Positions 19,781-28,384 of a stretch of DNA of 64,000 nucleotides are shown in pieces. A model generated the notes under the pieces. It searched no databases. It had not been told where the DNA came from and saw only the letters and a list, made by a program, of their open reading frames with translations. The position numbers and the translations under genes were made by a program. Origin of the DNA: an uncultured Chryseobacterium sp. GTDB taxonomy: Bacteria > Bacteroidota > Bacteroidia > Flavobacteriales > Weeksellaceae. The stretch is taken from NCBI GenBank assembly GCA_913778505.1, contig CAJYWD010000004.1:90433-154432 (forward strand), in the 5' to 3' direction. Numbering within the stretch: the stretch's first letter is position 1; each line of letters opens with the position of its first letter.

Positions 19781-20680
19781 TTACAGCGATTTTGTTTCTT
19801 CTGCGGGCACTTCTTTACGTCTTCTGGACTTTACGATACCATTGACTATAATGGCGGTAATCATGATCAGCGAAGCGCCATAGAATACAGGACTCATATG
19901 TTCTGATGCTCCAAAGATAAAAAAAGCCAGAATAATTCCGTACACCGGTTCCAGATTCACAGTGAGAATCAATGTAAAAGGCGAGATGAATTTCATCAGT
20001 TGAACACTTTCGAACATTGGATAAGCCGTGAAGACAGAAGCCAGCACTATTATTAACGCAAGATCAGTATAACTTATTTCGCTCACGGCAGAAATTTGTC
20101 CTGTTATCAAAAAATATATACTGATGACCAGCCACCCGCCGGCAATCTCGTAGAAAATAATGTTACCGGAATTGGTCTTCCCGAACATTTTACCATTATA
20201 AACCGAGAAAATGGTTCCGAACAATGCGCAGAGAATGCCATAGAAAATGCCCTCTTTATACTTAAGCTCCGCATTAAAAATCAATGACATGCATATAACG
20301 ATGATGACACCAATGACCACCTCGAACCAGTCCGGTCTTCTGCGGAAAATCAATGGCTCTATCAACGCCGCAAATAAAGTGGAGAGCGAAAGGCAGGATA
20401 AAGCAATAGAAACATTGGACACTTTGATAGACTGAAAAAAGAACAGCCAGTGGAAAGCCATTACGGATCCGATGGCAATAAGCTGAAGCAGAAGACGCTT
20501 CGTCACTTTTATGCTTTGCTTTCTGAAGATCCGGAGATAAAGATAAAGAAAAACGGCCGCCAGAGACATTCTGTAGAATACCAAAACATTGGCTTCGGCA
20601 GAAATCAGCTTGCCCAGAATTGCCGTAAATCCCCATAAAAAGACAATAAAATGCAACCTCAGCAGGTAAGAATTCTTCAT
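19781..20680 (-). CDS. EamA/DMT family transporter
   Basis: A 10-helix inner-membrane transporter of the drug/metabolite superfamily with two EamA repeats, 299 residues. The first repeat includes FLWGFTAILGKLISAEA and the second has EPVYGIILAFFIFGE-like LEPVYGIIL, the usual EamA signature. Substrate unknown. First gene of the operon, 7 nt before the PorV-like gene; a functional link to secretion is not evident. Confidence 0.85.
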   Translation of the reverse strand: MKNSYLLRLHFIVFLWGFTAILGKLISAEANVLVFYRMSLAAVFLYLYLRIFRKQSIKVTKRLLLQLIAIGSVMAFHWLFFFQSIKVSNVSIALSCLSLSTLFAALIEPLIFRRRPDWFEVVIGVIIVICMSLIFNAELKYKEGIFYGILCALFGTIFSVYNGKMFGKTNSGNIIFYEIAGGWLVISIYFLITGQISAVSEISYTDLALIIVLASVFTAYPMFESVQLMKFISPFTLILTVNLEPVYGIILAFFIFGASEHMSPVFYGASLIMITAIIVNGIVKSRRRKEVPAEETKSL

Positions 20681-20706
20681 AGGGAAACGCTTATTTTTTC
20701 AATGGG

Positions 20707-20714
20707 CAAAATTA
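20707..20714 (-). promoter_or_regulatory. Candidate -7 box of the EamA/PorV-like/T9SS operon
   Basis: On the minus strand TAATTTTG matches TAnnTTTG, 26 bp before the EamA start. The 20681-20951 spacer between divergent genes otherwise holds only the plus-strand promoter at 20905. Confidence 0.4.
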
Positions 20715-20904
20715 TGATAAAAAAACAGTTTTTTGACATCTTTGCGAATGATTAGAACAAAAAAATCCGCACAACGATTCGCACGGATTCCTTTAATAAT
20801 AACTTATTAAAATAAACATAAACTAACTAAAAATTTATATCAATGCATTCATAACGTCATATCTTTATGAATATTGCTTTTGAATGGATTGCAGACGTAA
20901 TCAG

Positions 20905-20935
20905 TTTGGTCATTCTCCAAAAAATTTTATCTTTA
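20905..20935 (+). promoter_or_regulatory. Candidate promoter of the acyl-CoA carboxylase gene
   Basis: TTTG (20905-20908), 19 bp, TATCTTTA (20928-20935): correct spacing, one mismatch in the -7 box. The start codon follows 16 bp later. Confidence 0.55.
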
Positions 20936-20951
20936 GCAAAAAGAAAAATGT

Positions 20952-22580
20952 ATGGATTTAGAATTCAATAAGAGAGAAGATATCAATAAACTGAAGCTTT
21001 CAGAAATCAGGCAAACCTTGGCCAAGATTAAACTGGGCGGTGGCGAAAAAGCTTTGCAAAAGCAGCGTGACCAAGGCAAGATGACGGCGCGGGAAAGGCT
21101 GGATTATCTTTTCGATAAAAATTCTAACACCATAGAAATTGGTGCATTTGCCGGCTATGGAATGTATGAGAAAGAAGGCGGCTGTCCTGCCGGCGGCGTG
21201 GTGGTGAAGATGGGCTACATCTCCGGTAAGCAATGTATTGTGGTGGCCAATGATGCCACTGTAAAAGCCGGCGCCTGGTTTCCGATTACCGGCAAGAAAA
21301 ATCTCCGCGCACAGGAAATTGCCATGGAAAACCGGCTCCCGATCATTTACCTTGTAGATTCCGCAGGTGTGTATCTGCCGATGCAGGACGAGATCTTCCC
21401 GGACAAGGAAATGTTTGGAAGAATCTTCCGCAATAACGCCAAAATGAGCTCCAGTGGCATCATCCAGATTTCGGCGATCATGGGAAGCTGCGTGGCAGGT
21501 GGCGCTTACCTCCCGATCATGAGCGACGAAGCCATGATTGTGGACAAAACCGGAAGTATTTTCCTGGCAGGTAGTTACCTCGTTAAGGCTGCAATTGGTG
21601 AAAATATTGATAATGAAACTCTTGGCGGCGCCACCACACACTGCGAAATATCCGGTGTTACTGATTATAAAGCCAAAGATGACAAAGATGCCTTGGATAG
21701 AATAAAAAATATAATGAAGTCCATCGGCGATTTTGAAAAAGCCGGATTCGATAGAACAGAAAGTTTTCCTCCGAAAGAAAATCCCGACAATATTTTCGGG
21801 CTGATGCCGGCAGCGCGGACGGAACAATACGATACCAAGGAAATCATCAGATGTCTTGTAGACCAATCCGAGTTTGAGGAATACAAGCCGGATTATGGTA
21901 AAAGCATCATTTGCGCTACTGCCCGGATTGATGGCTGGAGTGTAGGCATTGTAGCCAACCAGCGTAAGATGGTGAAGAGCGGCAAAGGTGAGATGCAGTT
22001 TGGTGGCGTAATCTACTCGGATTCTGCCGACAAGGCTACGCGATTTATTGCCAACTGTAATCAGCGAAAAATACCATTGGTCTTCCTGCAGGATGTGACC
22101 GGATTTATGGTCGGTTCCAAATCGGAACACGGCGGGATCATCAAAGATGGTGCAAAAATGGTGAATGCGGTTTCCAACTCTGTAGTTCCGAAGTTTACTG
22201 TGATTACCGGGAATTCTTACGGCGCTGGTAATTATGCAATGTGCGGAAAAGCCTACGACCCTAGGCTGATAGTCGCATGGCCGTGGGCAGAACTTGCCGT
22301 GATGGGTGGCGCGCAGGCTGGAAACGTTTTGCTCCAAATCCAGGAATCTGCGCTGAAAAAACAGGGTAAAGTGATTTCCGAAGGCGAGCGCAAGGAAATT
22401 CTCGACAAAATTCTTCAGGACTATAACCGCCAGACTCAGCCGACATACGCCGCTGCGAGACTTTGGACCGATGCTATTATCAATCCACTGGATACCAGAA
22501 AATGGATCAGCATGGGAATTGAAGCGGCAAATCATTCCCCGATTACCGAAAAATTTAATCTTGGAGTGATTCAGGTGTAA
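20952..22580 (+). CDS. Acyl-CoA carboxylase beta subunit (carboxyltransferase)
   Basis: Transfers the carboxyl group from biotin to an acyl-CoA (propionyl- or methylcrotonyl-CoA type). The two crotonase-like halves are clear: the N-terminal half has GKMTARERLDYLFD and GGAYLPIMSDEA; the C-terminal half has GNSYGAGNYAMCGKAYDP and AVMGGAQAG. These fit MCC/PCC beta chains of about 510-545 residues (542 here). No biotin carboxylase subunit gene is adjacent, so the alpha partner must be encoded elsewhere; substrate choice between propionyl and methylcrotonyl is open. Confidence 0.93.
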   Translation: MDLEFNKREDINKLKLSEIRQTLAKIKLGGGEKALQKQRDQGKMTARERLDYLFDKNSNTIEIGAFAGYGMYEKEGGCPAGGVVVKMGYISGKQCIVVANDATVKAGAWFPITGKKNLRAQEIAMENRLPIIYLVDSAGVYLPMQDEIFPDKEMFGRIFRNNAKMSSSGIIQISAIMGSCVAGGAYLPIMSDEAMIVDKTGSIFLAGSYLVKAAIGENIDNETLGGATTHCEISGVTDYKAKDDKDALDRIKNIMKSIGDFEKAGFDRTESFPPKENPDNIFGLMPAARTEQYDTKEIIRCLVDQSEFEEYKPDYGKSIICATARIDGWSVGIVANQRKMVKSGKGEMQFGGVIYSDSADKATRFIANCNQRKIPLVFLQDVTGFMVGSKSEHGGIIKDGAKMVNAVSNSVVPKFTVITGNSYGAGNYAMCGKAYDPRLIVAWPWAELAVMGGAQAGNVLLQIQESALKKQGKVISEGERKEILDKILQDYNRQTQPTYAAARLWTDAIINPLDTRKWISMGIEAANHSPITEKFNLGVIQV

Positions 22581-22606
22581 ATTCTGATTGACAATAAAAT
22601 ATACTC

Positions 22607-22634
22607 AGACTCTCTACTCTTGAGAGTCTTTTTT
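22607..22634 (+). terminator. Terminator after the carboxylase gene
   Basis: AGACTCTC / GAGAGTCT stem, 7-nt loop, T run. Confidence 0.85.
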
Positions 22635-22654
22635 ATTTTCCGAAACAAAGCAAT

Positions 22655-22707
22655 TTTTAACTTTATTAAAATTATTTTTAACTTTATTAAAATAATAGTT
22701 ACATTTG
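22655..22707 (+). promoter_or_regulatory. Promoter with two dyad operators before the DUF2089 operon
   Basis: Two copies of TTTTTAACTTTATTAAAAT lie 21 bp apart. Each holds a dyad TTTTAA-N5-TTAAAA (22655-22671 and 22676-22692). The second covers the -33 region of a -7 box TACATTTG at 22700-22707. The 21-bp spacing puts both sites on the same DNA face, as for a dimeric regulator. Autoregulation by the first gene of the operon is a guess. Confidence 0.55.
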
Positions 22708-22725
22708 TACCATAATAATTAAAAG

Positions 22726-22992
22726 ATGAAGCTTCCGATCATTTGCCCAAGCTGCGACCATACACTGAATGTGAGCCAGATGAAATGTCCTTCCTGCGCC
22801 ACACAAGTGAATGGCGATTATGAATTGCCTACCCTTTTGAAACTCACAAGAGATGAGCAGGATTTTGTCATGAATTTTCTTCTTTCCAGCGGCAGCATCA
22901 AGGAAATGGCGAAACAGGCGGAACTCTCCTATCCAACGATGAGAAACAAAATGGATGACCTCATCGAGAAAGTGAAAAAACTTCAAAACTGA
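22726..22992 (+). CDS. DUF2089 family zinc-ribbon/helix-turn-helix protein
   Basis: 88 residues. The N terminus has two CxxC pairs (CPSCDH and CPSCATQ) that should bind one zinc. The C-terminal half from about residue 40 contains SSGSIKEMAKQAELSYPTMRNKMDDLI, a helix-turn-helix with the arrangement of sigma-like DNA-binding regions. It is thus probably the regulator of the operon it opens, 5 nt before the PH-like gene. Its promoter has two dyads. Confidence 0.85.
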   Translation: MKLPIICPSCDHTLNVSQMKCPSCATQVNGDYELPTLLKLTRDEQDFVMNFLLSSGSIKEMAKQAELSYPTMRNKMDDLIEKVKKLQN

Positions 22993-22997
22993 AAACG

Positions 22998-23402
22998 ATG
23001 AAAAACATTCCTGTAAAAATCGGTTGGGAGTTACTACTTTTTATATTGATAGTAATAATTTTCTCGACTTATCAAGAAATATTAAAACTTGACTGGAGAG
23101 CTTTAATACTTCCAATCATAATTTTTGCATTGGTTTCAGGCCTTTGTTTTTCAATCAAATACAAATTAGACCAAGAGTTTTTTTATGTCAAAAATTCAAT
23201 CTTTGGGACGACTAAAATTAATGTTAAAGACATCTACAAAATAGAAAAAACCAGGAATCTCATTTCTTCTCCTGCGCCAAGTATCTCCGGAAGAGTAGAA
23301 ATCTATTTCAAAAATAATAGCATCGTGATTTCTCCAAAAAACTTTGAAGAATTCAAAAATGATCTTCTGAAAATCAAACCAAACATCACTGTAAAAGAAT
23401 AA
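22998..23402 (+). CDS. Membrane protein with a bacterial PH-like domain
   Basis: 134 residues. Two membrane helices occupy about residues 10-50 (WELLLFILIVIIF and ILPIIIFALVSGLCF), followed by a cytoplasmic beta-rich domain of about 80 residues starting YFVKNSIFG-like FYVKNSIFGTTKI, the pattern of bacterial PH (YdbT/DUF304-like) domains. Second gene of the operon; gaps of 5 and 3 nt to its neighbours imply co-translation. Function unknown. Confidence 0.65.
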   Translation: MKNIPVKIGWELLLFILIVIIFSTYQEILKLDWRALILPIIIFALVSGLCFSIKYKLDQEFFYVKNSIFGTTKINVKDIYKIEKTRNLISSPAPSISGRVEIYFKNNSIVISPKNFEEFKNDLLKIKPNITVKE

Positions 23403-23405
23403 ACT

Positions 23406-23978
23406 ATGACCTGGAAAACTATTTTTAATCCGTTTGAGAGATATGATGAGAAAACCTTGTTCGTTGTTGGGATTGTATTTCTCATTCTCCTGATTCCTAT
23501 CGGTTATTGGACGAATGCTTATTTCAGCAGCATCTATAGGATTGCACACCTGGAAACAAACAGCATATTTGGCATTATCGTTCCTACTTTGATTAGCTTT
23601 GCTTCGCCCATTATCATATTGTATCTCCTGGCAATTATTTTGTACCGAAAAACCAGAATTATTGACATTCTCAATACAGTTCTGATTTCACAGATTCCTT
23701 TGATTGTACTATTACCGACGGAGAAAATAACTTATATAAAAACTGTTGGAGATAGAGTGATAGAATACCAGAAACATCCTTCCAGCGCATTTCCTTTATT
23801 GGATTTTACAATCATGATGTTGGTGATTTTCATCACCCTTGGAAGCCTGATTTACAGCATTGTACTTTTTTATAACGGTTTCAAAACCGCAACTAATATC
23901 AAGAAATGGCAGCACATTACATTATTTTGTATTGTCACATTTCTAACCGTAGTCATTTGTCAGATATTCAATAACTAA
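23406..23978 (+). CDS. Yip1-like multi-pass membrane protein
   Basis: 190 residues with about five hydrophobic segments and the N-terminal start WKTIFNPFERY typical of the Yip1/YIP1-family membrane proteins in Bacteroidota. No catalytic residues are visible. It is encoded 3 nt after the PH-like gene and 13 nt before the serine hydrolase gene. Role unknown. Confidence 0.65.
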   Translation: MTWKTIFNPFERYDEKTLFVVGIVFLILLIPIGYWTNAYFSSIYRIAHLETNSIFGIIVPTLISFASPIIILYLLAIILYRKTRIIDILNTVLISQIPLIVLLPTEKITYIKTVGDRVIEYQKHPSSAFPLLDFTIMMLVIFITLGSLIYSIVLFYNGFKTATNIKKWQHITLFCIVTFLTVVICQIFNN

Positions 23979-23991
23979 ATACTAAATTTTT

Positions 23992-25653
23992 ATGAAAACC
24001 AAACTTTTATTGGTGCTGATTGTATTGGCACAGACTTTTTACGCCCAGGATTTAACCGGTTCCTGGCAAGGTGATATAGACCTTGGAGCGATGAAACTCC
24101 CTCTGATTCTGACCATTAAAAAAGACGGAGCGCAATATACTTCCACAGCCAGAAGTCCAAAGCAAGGTGACAAAATCATCCCAGTTGACAGAACCGAATT
24201 CGCTAATAACGAATTGATCTTTGCAATTAAAAATTTGAATGCGTCTTATAAAGGACAATTCAAGACAGACCATTTTGAAGGGATTTTCACACAACATTCC
24301 ATAAACTATAATCTGAATCTTTCCAGGATTGATGAAAAAAATGCAGAAAAATCAGGCAAATATGCCAAAATTCCGGACATCGGAAACAGGGAAATCAATA
24401 CTAAGAAAATTGATGACTTCCTGAATTATATGACTGATAACAAACAATCTATCGGAAGCATTTCGATTTTCAGACATGGGAAAGAAATTTATCAGAAAAA
24501 CTTTGGCCAGAATCAATTGCCTAATGTAAAATGGAACTCAGACACAAGGTATCAGGTGGGTTCTATCAGCAAACTATTTACAGCCATTATGCTGATGCAG
24601 CAAGTGGAAAAAGGGAAACTGAACCTCGGCGACAAGCTTTCAAAATATTATCCTGAAATCCCAAATGCAGACAAAATCACCATCGAAACGATGATGAACC
24701 ACACCAGCGGTTTAGGCGATTACGTTGGTAAAAATTACCAATGGCTTTTCAAAAAAACTGTAGGAGACCAAGTGATTCTTGATACAATCAAAGCTCAGGG
24801 CATTGAATTTCAGCCGGGAGAAAAGACCAGATATTCCAATTCCGGCTATTATCTTCTGAGCAGAATACTGGAAAAAATAGCAAAAAAACCTTTCAACGTT
24901 CTTCTGAAAGAAAACATCACCAGCAAAGCAAACCTGAAAAATACTTTTTCGGTCCTGGACAATCCTACCAACGTTTTCAAATCTTACGAAAACCAAGATG
25001 GGAAATGGGTAGAAGTTGAAGACTTCGATTTTCACAATTGCATTGGACTTGGCGATATTGTTTCCACACCTCACGATTTGAATCTTTTCATGAACGCTCT
25101 ATTCAATGGGAAATTTGTGAAGAAAGAGACTCTTGATAAGATGATGCCAACTCCGGAAAAGCCCATGGATTTTGGGTTAGGAATAATGGCTGTTCCGTTT
25201 TACAATCAGGTTTCTTTTGGACATGGCGGCGATACAGCAGGAAGTCACGCCATCACATCTTATAATACGAAAGAAGATTATTCGGTCTCTATGACTATCA
25301 ACGGAGAAGAATATCCTCACAATGGATTGGGAATCGGAATCTTAAGTTTAATATATGATGTAGATTATACTTATCCAAAATTCGGAGACGACGCCACCAA
25401 ATCTATCGGTACACCGGAGAAATTTAAAAATTACATTGGCGATTACACTTCTCCCGATATTCCTTTGGGTTTGAAAATCTTCTCACAAGACGGAAAACTG
25501 TTTGCCCAAGGAAAAGGCCAGCCTTCTTTTGAACTGGAATATGTAGATCAGGATAAGTTCCAATTCGTTCCGGCAAAGATTCAGATTAACTTTTCTCCCA
25601 ATCAATTGCAACTTTTGCAGAATGGAAAAACGTATAATTTTACAAAAAAATAA
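23992..25653 (+). CDS. Secreted serine hydrolase of the class C beta-lactamase family
   Basis: 553 residues. Signal peptide to about residue 19 (FYAQ). Residues 20-115 form a lipocalin-like beta domain (LTGSWQGDIDLG), then the beta-lactamase/D-aminopeptidase fold: Ser191-Ile-Ser-Lys194 (SxxK), YSN in RYSNSGYY, and HGG (FGHGGDTAGSH) in place of KTG. These three motifs fit family S12 peptidases and esterases. A C-terminal beta domain of about 90 residues follows. Whether it cuts peptides, esters or peptidoglycan is unknown; it is unlikely to be a resistance beta-lactamase given the extra domains. Confidence 0.9.
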   Translation: MKTKLLLVLIVLAQTFYAQDLTGSWQGDIDLGAMKLPLILTIKKDGAQYTSTARSPKQGDKIIPVDRTEFANNELIFAIKNLNASYKGQFKTDHFEGIFTQHSINYNLNLSRIDEKNAEKSGKYAKIPDIGNREINTKKIDDFLNYMTDNKQSIGSISIFRHGKEIYQKNFGQNQLPNVKWNSDTRYQVGSISKLFTAIMLMQQVEKGKLNLGDKLSKYYPEIPNADKITIETMMNHTSGLGDYVGKNYQWLFKKTVGDQVILDTIKAQGIEFQPGEKTRYSNSGYYLLSRILEKIAKKPFNVLLKENITSKANLKNTFSVLDNPTNVFKSYENQDGKWVEVEDFDFHNCIGLGDIVSTPHDLNLFMNALFNGKFVKKETLDKMMPTPEKPMDFGLGIMAVPFYNQVSFGHGGDTAGSHAITSYNTKEDYSVSMTINGEEYPHNGLGIGILSLIYDVDYTYPKFGDDATKSIGTPEKFKNYIGDYTSPDIPLGLKIFSQDGKLFAQGKGQPSFELEYVDQDKFQFVPAKIQINFSPNQLQLLQNGKTYNFTKK

Positions 25654-25851
25654 AAGTAGAGAAGTTATCATGTATTGCCTATTGCAAAACTATGATTCAA
25701 GAAAATCTAATACGTCGATGAAAGAAAATAGATAAAAGACTTACATTGAGCTGTTTATTTTCTAAAAACAGGTCATCATTTGTTTTCAAAGCACTTATAT
25801 TTTGGCAATAAAACACTCGAAATCAGATGAATTCATCAAATCTCTATCAAA

Positions 25852-25884
25852 AAAAGCGGAAATCAGTTTCCGCTTTTTTTTCTA
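25852..25884. terminator. Bidirectional terminator
   Basis: AAAAAGCGGAAA / TTTCCGCTTTTT stem with T run on the plus strand and A run before it, between convergent genes. The rest of the 25654-25914 spacer shows nothing recognisable. Confidence 0.85.
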
Positions 25885-25914
25885 TTATCTTTTATCTAAA
25901 AGTCTATTATCTTG

Positions 25915-27306
25915 TTAATATCCCAAAAGTTTCAGAACATCTTCCGGTCTCTGCTCTTCCCGGAATAGTTCGTAGGTAAAATTGCCGTCCTCATCTTTAT
26001 CAATCAGAATATGCTTGGGTTGCGGCATCAGACAGTGATGAACACCACCGTAACCACCAATGGTTTCCTGATAAGCGCCGGTATGGAAAAATCCAATATA
26101 GAGAGGTTTTGTTTCATTGAAAACAGGAAGATAAATGGCGTTTGTATGTTGTTCAGAATTATAGTAATCATCTGAATCACATGTCAATCCACCGAGAAAA
26201 ACCCGTTCATAAGAATCTTCCCAACGGTTGAGCGGCAACATAATGAAGTGACGCGAAATCGCCCAGGTATCTGGTAAAGTCGTCATAAAAGACGAGTCAA
26301 TCATATTCCATTTTTCCCTGTCGTTCTGGCGTTTCTGAGAAATGATTTTATAAAGATGCCCACCACTTTCTCCAACGGTAAAACTTCCGAATTCTGTATA
26401 AATATTTGGTTCTTCCACACCTTCTTCCTCACAGAATTTTTTGATTTGGGAAACAATTTCGTTCACCATATATTGGTAATCGTAATCGAAATTCAATGAT
26501 GTTTTGATAGGAAAACCGCCGCCGATATTCAAAGAATCCACTTCCGGAGCAATTTTTTTCAACCTTGCATAGACACGGAGACATTTGTACAATTCGTTCC
26601 AATAATACGCCGTGTCTTTGATCCCCGTATTAATGAAAAAGTGAAGCATTTTCAGCCTGGCATTCGGATGTTCCGCAATTTTCTGACTGTAATACGGTAT
26701 AATATCCTTGTATCCGATTCCTAATCTTGAGGTATAAAATTCGAACTTAGGTTCTTCCTCAGAAGCGATTCGGATTCCGATGTCAAAAGTTCTGTCGATG
26801 CTTTCTGTAAGCTTATCGAGTTCTCTGTAATTATCCAGAATCGGTGTGATATTTTCGAAGCCGCTGTTGATTAAATCAGAAATCTTCGCGAGATAATCAT
26901 CGGTTTTGAAGCCGTTGCAAATAACTTCGATGTTTTTATCGAATTTCCCTTTGTCATAAAGCGCCTTCACGATGTCCATATCATACGCGGAAGACGTTTC
27001 CAGGCTGATGTCATTTTTCAGCGCTTCTTCTACCACAAAGGCAAAATGACTGGACTTGGTGCAATAGCAATATCTGTAATCTTTCTGATATTCGTTTTTT
27101 TCAAACGCTTCCTTGAACCAGAACTTTGCCCTTTCAATATTCTGAGAAATTTTTGGGAGATAATTGAACTTCAAAGGAGTTCCGAATTTTTCCACAACTT
27201 CCATCAGGTTGATGTCGTGAAACTTCAGATTATTCTCTTCTACATTGAACTCTTCTGTAGGAAAATAAAGCGTTTGGTCAATTAGTTCAGAATATTTGAT
27301 CTTCAT
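25915..27306 (-). CDS. speA: Arginine decarboxylase (PLP-dependent, fold III)
   Basis: Makes agmatine from arginine, a step in polyamine synthesis. PLP lysine lies in YCYCTKSSHFAFVVEEAL near residue 80; the barrel and the C-terminal motif SGGHLYK and SSFMTTLPD follow, the pattern of the shorter Bacteroidota arginine decarboxylases (463 residues versus about 650 in E. coli SpeA). Agmatinase is not adjacent. A diaminopimelate or ornithine decarboxylase of the same fold is the main alternative; the length and C terminus favour the arginine type. Confidence 0.82.
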   Translation of the reverse strand: MKIKYSELIDQTLYFPTEEFNVEENNLKFHDINLMEVVEKFGTPLKFNYLPKISQNIERAKFWFKEAFEKNEYQKDYRYCYCTKSSHFAFVVEEALKNDISLETSSAYDMDIVKALYDKGKFDKNIEVICNGFKTDDYLAKISDLINSGFENITPILDNYRELDKLTESIDRTFDIGIRIASEEEPKFEFYTSRLGIGYKDIIPYYSQKIAEHPNARLKMLHFFINTGIKDTAYYWNELYKCLRVYARLKKIAPEVDSLNIGGGFPIKTSLNFDYDYQYMVNEIVSQIKKFCEEEGVEEPNIYTEFGSFTVGESGGHLYKIISQKRQNDREKWNMIDSSFMTTLPDTWAISRHFIMLPLNRWEDSYERVFLGGLTCDSDDYYNSEQHTNAIYLPVFNETKPLYIGFFHTGAYQETIGGYGGVHHCLMPQPKHILIDKDEDGNFTYELFREEQRPEDVLKLLGY

Positions 27307-27409
27307 TTCTGGCTAAAAAAAGTTAATTGGTTTTACGATGCAAAAATGATGAAATAAACTGAAAAACTGCGTTAATAATTCTATAAAAATTGATGAGTGC
27401 TATTTAACC

Positions 27410-27520
27410 CAAAGTCGCAATTTTTTTTTCAACAAATCGTTTTAAGTCGCAAAATTCTTAACTGTTTTTTATAAAATTAGAGACTTAAAAAGCAAGTTCC
27501 AAAATTTATCAGCGACTTTG
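27410..27520. repeat. Spaced inverted repeat with AAGTCGCAA words
   Basis: CAAAGTCGC (27410-27418) and GCGACTTTG (27512-27520) are perfect inverted arms of 9 bp; an additional AAGTCGCAAAA lies between them (27444 region). The same word forms the strong hairpin at 32812-32846. Confidence 0.45.
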
Positions 27521-27527
27521 TGACACA

Positions 27528-28163
27528 TTATTTCCCAACAAAAATCAACAAATCCCCTTCTTGATATTGGATGGAAACATCTTGATTTTCCGCCATATTT
27601 CGAGTTCCAATTCTTTCTCCCAGAATCAAATCTTCCTGATGCAAAGGCCACTTCAAACCTTTAGTTTCAATATTTCTGGCAATAGGAAAAGGCATCAGCG
27701 AAATCATTTTTCCTTTGACACCAGAAATTGAGAAATATTTCGAAATAAAATAGTAGGAAGAATAGTCATCAAAAAACTTAAGATTGATTTTGTCCTTAAA
27801 AGCAAAAGCCACGCTCAGATTCCCCAGAAAATGATCCTGCTCTCCTCCACTTCCACCGTAAACATCGATGGTATCAAATCCTTTTTCGATAATGATTTCC
27901 AGAGCTTTATGAAAATCCGTCTTATTTTGGTCAGGCGTTTCAATGATTTCAAATTGATGCTTCTGAGCTTGCTGAATAATCTCTTCTTCAATTTTATGAG
28001 AATCAAAATCACCTGAAATAAAATCCAGTTTATCCAAAGGAAATTTAAGTTGTTTCAGATAATGAAACGCACCATCTGTACAAGCCATCAATTCATAACC
28101 TGACAAATCCGGAAGTGATTTCGGAGCATCTCCGTTGATGAAAAGTAAGGCTTTATTTTTCAT
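27528..28163 (-). CDS. thiN: Thiamin pyrophosphokinase
   Basis: Phosphorylates thiamin to thiamin diphosphate with ATP. 211 residues. The N-terminal domain has the family's ISGDFDS motif near residue 50 and TPDQNKTDFHKAL near residue 78, which bind the pyrophosphate and magnesium; the C-terminal beta domain binds thiamin. Its start overlaps the end of the small lipoprotein gene by 11 nt, so the two are probably translationally coupled. No TPP riboswitch pattern was seen upstream. Confidence 0.9.
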   Translation of the reverse strand: MKNKALLFINGDAPKSLPDLSGYELMACTDGAFHYLKQLKFPLDKLDFISGDFDSHKIEEEIIQQAQKHQFEIIETPDQNKTDFHKALEIIIEKGFDTIDVYGGSGGEQDHFLGNLSVAFAFKDKINLKFFDDYSSYYFISKYFSISGVKGKMISLMPFPIARNIETKGLKWPLHQEDLILGERIGTRNMAENQDVSIQYQEGDLLIFVGK

Positions 28164-28281
28164 CCGATTTCTTATGCTTCACTTTAAAGAAAAATCCGTT
28201 TGGAGTTTCTTCGGTGGGTTTTGAAACTTTACAAGAAGTTAAAATAAGGATTCCAATGATGTAAAGAAAAAATCTCTTCAT
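28153..28281 (-). CDS. 42-residue putative lipoprotein overlapping thiN
   Basis: Too short for usual gene calling. ATG at 28281, TAA at 28153. It has a basic start MKRFF, a hydrophobic stretch and a lipobox LILTSC with Cys17, then a short polar tail ending in lysines (KVKHKKSDEK). The stop lies inside the thiN start region (thiN ATG at 28163), an arrangement favouring coupled translation. No homolog is recalled; conservation of the lipobox and of the overlap in relatives would support it. Confidence 0.55.
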   Translation of the reverse strand: MKRFFLYIIGILILTSCKVSKPTEETPNGFFFKVKHKKSDEK

Positions 28282-28316
28282 TTTTTATGTTTTTAGATTT
28301 TTATAATAAAGTAATA

Positions 28317-28370
28317 TTGTCATTCCGTAGGAATCTTAACTTAGCTGTCATGATTCCTACGGAATGACAA
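28317..28370. repeat. 19-bp inverted repeat, copy 1 (family A)
   Basis: TTGTCATTCCGTAGGAATC (28317-28335) and its exact reverse complement (28352-28370) with a 16-bp loop, followed by a T run. Copies at 32077 and 63589 differ at one base in each arm in a way that keeps pairing. Confidence 0.75.
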
Positions 28371-28384
28371 AAAACTGTTTTTTT

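Noticed and set aside
21000..22535. 511-codon open frame opposite the acyl-CoA carboxylase gene
   Set aside because: It lies entirely within a confident gene on the other strand, has no start context or family motifs, and its residue content (many His, Cys) is that of a shadow frame.
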